Assembly (NCBI GenBank): GCA_005883775.1
Contig: VBEU01000115.1
Location: 1 to 8,221, forward strand
Direction of reading: 5' to 3'
From: Chloroflexota bacterium
Lineage (GTDB): Bacteria; Chloroflexota; Limnocylindria; P2-11E
Length of the DNA stretch: 8,221 nt
The notes under the pieces are model-generated. The model searched no databases. It was not told where the DNA came from and saw only the letters and a list, made by a program, of their open reading frames with translations. Both the position numbers and the translations under genes were made by a program. Position 1 is the first letter of the stretch, and each line of letters opens with the position of its first letter. Positions 5,848 to 8,221 of this stretch are shown here, one piece after another.

Positions 5848-6399
5848 GTGGCACATCCCGTTACACACTTCGAGATCAATGCGCAGGACGCTCCGGCGAC
5901 GCAGAAGTTCTACAAGGATCTGTTTGGGTGGGGCATCGACACGAACAACCCGCAGAGCTATGGAATGATCGACACCAAGACCAAGGGCACCGGCATCAAC
6001 GGTGGCATCGGCGCGAGCCAGGACGGGCGAAGCTTCGTCACGTTCTACGTCGAGACCGACGATCCGGCCTCGCTGCTGTCGAAGGCCGAGCGCCTCGGCG
6101 GCCGCCGGGTGATGGAGCCGATGGATGCGGGCCAGGGCCTCATCTACGCGCTCTTCGCGGATCCGGAAGGCAACGTCATTGGTCTCGCCAAAATGGCAGA
6201 GGCGCAGCGGCAGCAAGAACAGCGGCAGCAGGTGGAGCGGACACGTTCGCGCTCGAACGGAAACGGAAACGGAAGCGCGACGAAGAACCGCGCCAAGGTG
6301 ACAGCCGCCAAGGCTTCACCAAAGAAGGCGTCGACGCGCAAGCGAACGACGGCGAAAAAGACCACGACTCGTGCGCGGAGCAAGCGCTCACGAGGTTGA
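5848..6399 (+). CDS. VOC-family (glyoxalase-fold) protein with basic histone H1-like C-terminal tail
   Basis: The product has 183 residues. Residues 1-117 are one vicinal-oxygen-chelate domain: HFEINAQD at the first strand, FYKDLFGWGI (21-30), GGIGAS (52-57), a second half starting FVTFYVETDD (63-72), and ALFADPEGNVIGL (101-113) as the usual end. H7 and E108 sit where metal ligands occur in VOC enzymes, but not every ligand is evident, so catalysis is uncertain. A Gln-rich linker (118-130) leads to residues 131-183, which hold 19 Lys/Arg and no acidic residue, plus Ala/Thr/Ser and an SPKK motif (157-160), resembling the tails of histone H1 and bacterial H1-like proteins. The tail probably binds DNA, RNA or another polyanion; this is inference. 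The frame is continuous to TGA. The gene has a good ribosome site and is divergent from the SnoaL-like gene. Confidence 0.9.
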   Translation: MAHPVTHFEINAQDAPATQKFYKDLFGWGIDTNNPQSYGMIDTKTKGTGINGGIGASQDGRSFVTFYVETDDPASLLSKAERLGGRRVMEPMDAGQGLIYALFADPEGNVIGLAKMAEAQRQQEQRQQVERTRSRSNGNGNGSATKNRAKVTAAKASPKKASTRKRTTAKKTTTRARSKRSRG

Positions 6400-6428
6400 C
6401 CGACCTCTAGGCCAGAACTAGCCTTACG

Positions 6429-6444
6429 CCGCCTTTCGGGGCGG
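6429..6444 (+). terminator. GC hairpin between the VOC and coxS-like genes, possible weak terminator
   Basis: CCGCC (6429-6433) pairs with GGCGG (6440-6444) around the loop TTTCGG. It lies 30 bases after the VOC stop and well before the coxS-like start. No T-run follows, so it may be a factor-dependent terminator, a leader element or chance. Confidence 0.27.
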
Positions 6445-6485
6445 GGAGTTTGTCGCGGTGTTGTCCGCATACGGCGCCGCGATCT

Positions 6486-6493
6486 GGGGGAGG
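6486..6493 (+). promoter_or_regulatory. ribosome binding site of the [2Fe-2S] subunit gene
   Basis: GGGGGAGG lies 6 bases before the ATG at 6500. It supports this start over the open frame reaching back to 6458, and the resulting protein begins like other family members. Confidence 0.8.
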
Positions 6494-6499
6494 CGCGCA

Positions 6500-7012
6500 A
6501 TGGGCCATACGGTCACGCTCAGCGTCAACGGGACGAGCTACATCCGCGACGTCGAACCAACGCTTCTGCTCGTCGAGTTTCTGCGCGAAACGCTCAGCCT
6601 CACCGGAACGCATGTCGGCTGCGATACGAGCCAGTGCGGCGCCTGCACCGTCCTCGTGGACGGTCGTGCGACGAAGGCGTGCACGATGCTCGCCGTTCAG
6701 GCCGATGGTACGCAGGTGGTCACCGTCGAAGGGCTCGCCAAGAACAGCGAGCTTCACCCCATCCAGCGCGCGTTCGCCAAAGAGCACGGGCTCCAGTGCG
6801 GGTTCTGCACGCCGGGTCTCATGCTCACGGCCGTCGATTTCCTCGAACGGAACCCCTCGCCGACCGACGCCGAGATCCGTCACGCGATCGAGGGCAACCT
6901 GTGCCGCTGCACCGGTTACCACAACATCGTGAACGCGATCCGTTCCGCATCGGCCGAGATGCGGCAGACGACCGGCGCGCGCCCCAAGGTCGCCGCGGAG
7001 GTGAACCGATGA
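6500..7012 (+). CDS. [2Fe-2S] small subunit of a xanthine dehydrogenase/CO dehydrogenase family hydroxylase (CoxS-like)
   Basis: This 170-residue subunit passes electrons from the molybdenum site to the FAD subunit. An N-terminal plant-ferredoxin-like domain holds the first cluster: C41, C46, C49 and C61 (GCDTSQCGACTVLVDG). The C-terminal helical domain holds the second: C100, C103, C135 and C137 (LQCGFCTPG and EGNLCRCTGYHNI). All eight ligands are present, as is the glutamine before C100 that lies near the molybdenum cofactor in this family. Length is normal for the stand-alone small subunit. The stop overlaps the large-subunit start as ATGA, so the two are translationally coupled. The symbol coxS is not assigned, because the same subunit serves CO dehydrogenases and hydroxylases of purines, aldehydes and N-heterocycles. 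Confidence 0.95.
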   Translation: MGHTVTLSVNGTSYIRDVEPTLLLVEFLRETLSLTGTHVGCDTSQCGACTVLVDGRATKACTMLAVQADGTQVVTVEGLAKNSELHPIQRAFAKEHGLQCGFCTPGLMLTAVDFLERNPSPTDAEIRHAIEGNLCRCTGYHNIVNAIRSASAEMRQTTGARPKVAAEVNR

Positions 7013-8221
7013 CCGGCACAGCCACTCCCACCTACATCGGCTCGCGTGTGGCCCGCAAAGAGGACCCGCGCCTCATCACGGGCGAGGGGACGTTCACCGA
7101 CGACGTGATGCTTCAAGGGATGGCGTACCTGACGCTCGTGCGTAGCCCGCACGCCCACGCGCGGATCCGCCGGATCGACACGGCCGCCGCCAAGAAGGAA
7201 CCCGGCGTCGTCGCCGTCCTCACCGGGAAGGACCTCGAGGTGACCGGCATGCTGCCGGTCTTCATCACCGTCCCGAGCATGAACGGGTCGAAGCACATGC
7301 CGATCGCGACCGACAAGGCACGCTACGCGGGCGACGCCGTCGCGGCGGTCGTCGCGGACACGCGCGATGCCGGGAAACGCGCGGCGGACCTGATCGCGGT
7401 CGACTACGAGCCGCTTCCGGTCGTCGTCGACGCGTCCAAGGCCCTCGAAGCAGGCGCGCCGATCCTTCACGAGGAGCTCGGGTCGAACCTCGTATTCACG
7501 TATCCGGTCAAAGGTGGCGACATCGACAAGGCCTTCAAGGACGCCGAGATCAAGATCAATCAGCGGATCGTCAACCAGCGTCTCATCCCGAACGCGATGG
7601 AACCGCGTGCGGTCACGGCGAAGTTCGAGGCCGGAGAGCTCACGCTCTGGACGACCACGCAGATCCCGCATTTCGTGCAGCTCATCGTTGCGCTGAATCT
7701 TGGCCTCGGACAGAACAAGGTGCGCGTGATCGCCCCTGAGGTCGGCGGCGGGTTCGGCAGCAAGCTGCAGGTCTACGCAGAGGAGCTCCTTGTCGGTCAC
7801 CTCGCGAAAACGCTCGGCCGACCGGTCAAATGGACAGAGGAGCGGCGCGAGGGGTACCTCGCGACGATCCACGGCCGCGATCACGTTTCGGACGTCGAGC
7901 TCGCCGCAAAACGCGACGGCACCATCCTCGGCCTGCGTGTGCGCACGGTCGCGAACGTCGGCGCGTACCTACAGGCGTTCGCGCCAGGCATTCCGACCAT
8001 CCTCCACGTGTTCATCGTTCCAGGCCCTTACCGGATCCCCGCGTTCGATTACGAGATGCGCGGCGCGTACACCAACACCACCCCGGTCGACGCGTACCGG
8101 GGCGCGGGCCGGCCCGAGGCCGCGTTGCTGATCGAACGGATCATGGACCGGCTCGCCGACGAGATCGGTATGGACCCCGCCGAGGTCCGACGCAAGAACT
8201 TCATTCCATCCGACGCGTTCC
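7009..8221 (+). CDS. molybdopterin-binding large subunit, xanthine dehydrogenase family, form II CoxL-like (3' end outside window)
   Basis: The first 404 residues are visible; full-length relatives have about 760-800, so roughly half is missing. This catalytic subunit binds the molybdopterin-cytosine-dinucleotide cofactor. The N-terminal aldehyde oxidase/xanthine dehydrogenase a/b-hammerhead domain covers about 20-130 (IGSRVARKEDPRLITGEGTF near the start, RSPHAHARI at 45-53). The cofactor-binding domain follows, with TTQIPHF (216-222) and the glycine loop EVGGGFGSK (244-252). AYRGAGR (362-368) replaces the AYRCSFR of form I CoxL, so the cysteine that carries copper in true aerobic CO dehydrogenase is a glycine. 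By established usage this is form II, whose CO oxidation is doubtful. The start is the ATG overlapping the small-subunit stop. The FAD (medium) subunit is not upstream and may lie beyond the right edge, since form II clusters usually run S-L-M. Confidence 0.95.
   Translation, partial: MTGTATPTYIGSRVARKEDPRLITGEGTFTDDVMLQGMAYLTLVRSPHAHARIRRIDTAAAKKEPGVVAVLTGKDLEVTGMLPVFITVPSMNGSKHMPIATDKARYAGDAVAAVVADTRDAGKRAADLIAVDYEPLPVVVDASKALEAGAPILHEELGSNLVFTYPVKGGDIDKAFKDAEIKINQRIVNQRLIPNAMEPRAVTAKFEAGELTLWTTTQIPHFVQLIVALNLGLGQNKVRVIAPEVGGGFGSKLQVYAEELLVGHLAKTLGRPVKWTEERREGYLATIHGRDHVSDVELAAKRDGTILGLRVRTVANVGAYLQAFAPGIPTILHVFIVPGPYRIPAFDYEMRGAYTNTTPVDAYRGAGRPEAALLIERIMDRLADEIGMDPAEVRRKNFIPSDAF

Noticed and set aside
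5812..6216. A 5' extension of the SnoaL-like gene to 6216
   Set aside because: The extra 135 residues are antisense to the VOC gene and have no protein-like pattern, while the SnoaL-like domain begins right after the ATG at 5811.
5928..6410. A second plus-strand frame overlapping the VOC gene, considered as a sign of a frameshift making the basic tail
   Set aside because: The main frame carries the complete VOC domain to its normal end and continues without a break; the alternative frame gives no VOC-like or other recognisable ending.
6916..7884. A 322-residue open frame on the minus strand across the large-subunit gene
   Set aside because: It is antisense to a confidently identified molybdopterin-binding subunit with all family motifs, and its own translation is Arg/Asp-rich without recognisable features.
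1..8221. tRNA, rRNA, CRISPR array, transposase or phage genes
   Set aside because: Gaps between genes are short (the longest, 280 bases between dppC and the amidase gene, is partly filled by the small ORF). None shows cloverleaf arms, regular repeats and spacers, terminal inverted repeats or mobile-element proteins.

Overview
The window comes from a GC-rich bacterial chromosome whose third codon positions are mostly G or C. No gene names the host. The mix of genes suggests a soil or sediment Chloroflexota lineage: a Dpp-type permease pair, secreted enzymes carrying an NBR1-like Ig module, a YceI lipoprotein, a DinB protein, VOC and SnoaL-like proteins, and a CO-dehydrogenase-like molybdenum hydroxylase. 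Actinomycetota cannot be excluded. This placement is inference from family content only. No tRNA, rRNA, CRISPR array, insertion sequence or phage gene was seen.

Layout from left to right. (1) 2-1352: the 3' part of a DppB-like permease gene and a complete DppC-like permease gene, overlapping by 8 bases; this is the end of a peptide/nickel-type ABC importer operon that begins before the window. A GC hairpin follows. (2) 1379-1513, minus strand: a possible 44-residue single-pass membrane protein. (3) 1633-2691: a secreted N-acetylmuramoyl-L-alanine amidase with a C-terminal Ig-like module. (4) 2678-3211, minus strand: a DinB-family protein that overlaps the amidase gene tail to tail. (5) 3331-4020: a YceI-family lipoprotein, divergent from the DinB gene. 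(6) 4148-5467: a secreted phosphodiester glycosidase (NAGPA-type) with the same kind of Ig-like module placed before its catalytic domain. (7) 5476-5811, minus strand: a SnoaL/NTF2-like protein. (8) 5848-6399: a VOC (glyoxalase-fold) protein with a long basic tail resembling histone H1, divergent from the SnoaL-like gene across 36 bases. (9) 6500-8221: an operon with the [2Fe-2S] small subunit and the 5' part of the molybdopterin-binding large subunit of a xanthine dehydrogenase/CO dehydrogenase family enzyme. The large subunit runs off the right edge and carries AYRGAGR, the signature of form II CoxL-like proteins.

The window looks like several short, mostly independent transcription units and not one pathway. 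The convincing functional units are the permease pair and the S-L hydroxylase pair. The amidase and the phosphodiester glycosidase are linked by their shared module and their export, which suggests both work on the cell envelope or on extracellular glycans. No clearly new multi-gene system is visible. The most unusual items are the VOC protein with the H1-like tail, the module shared by two nearby secreted enzymes, and the candidate small membrane protein.
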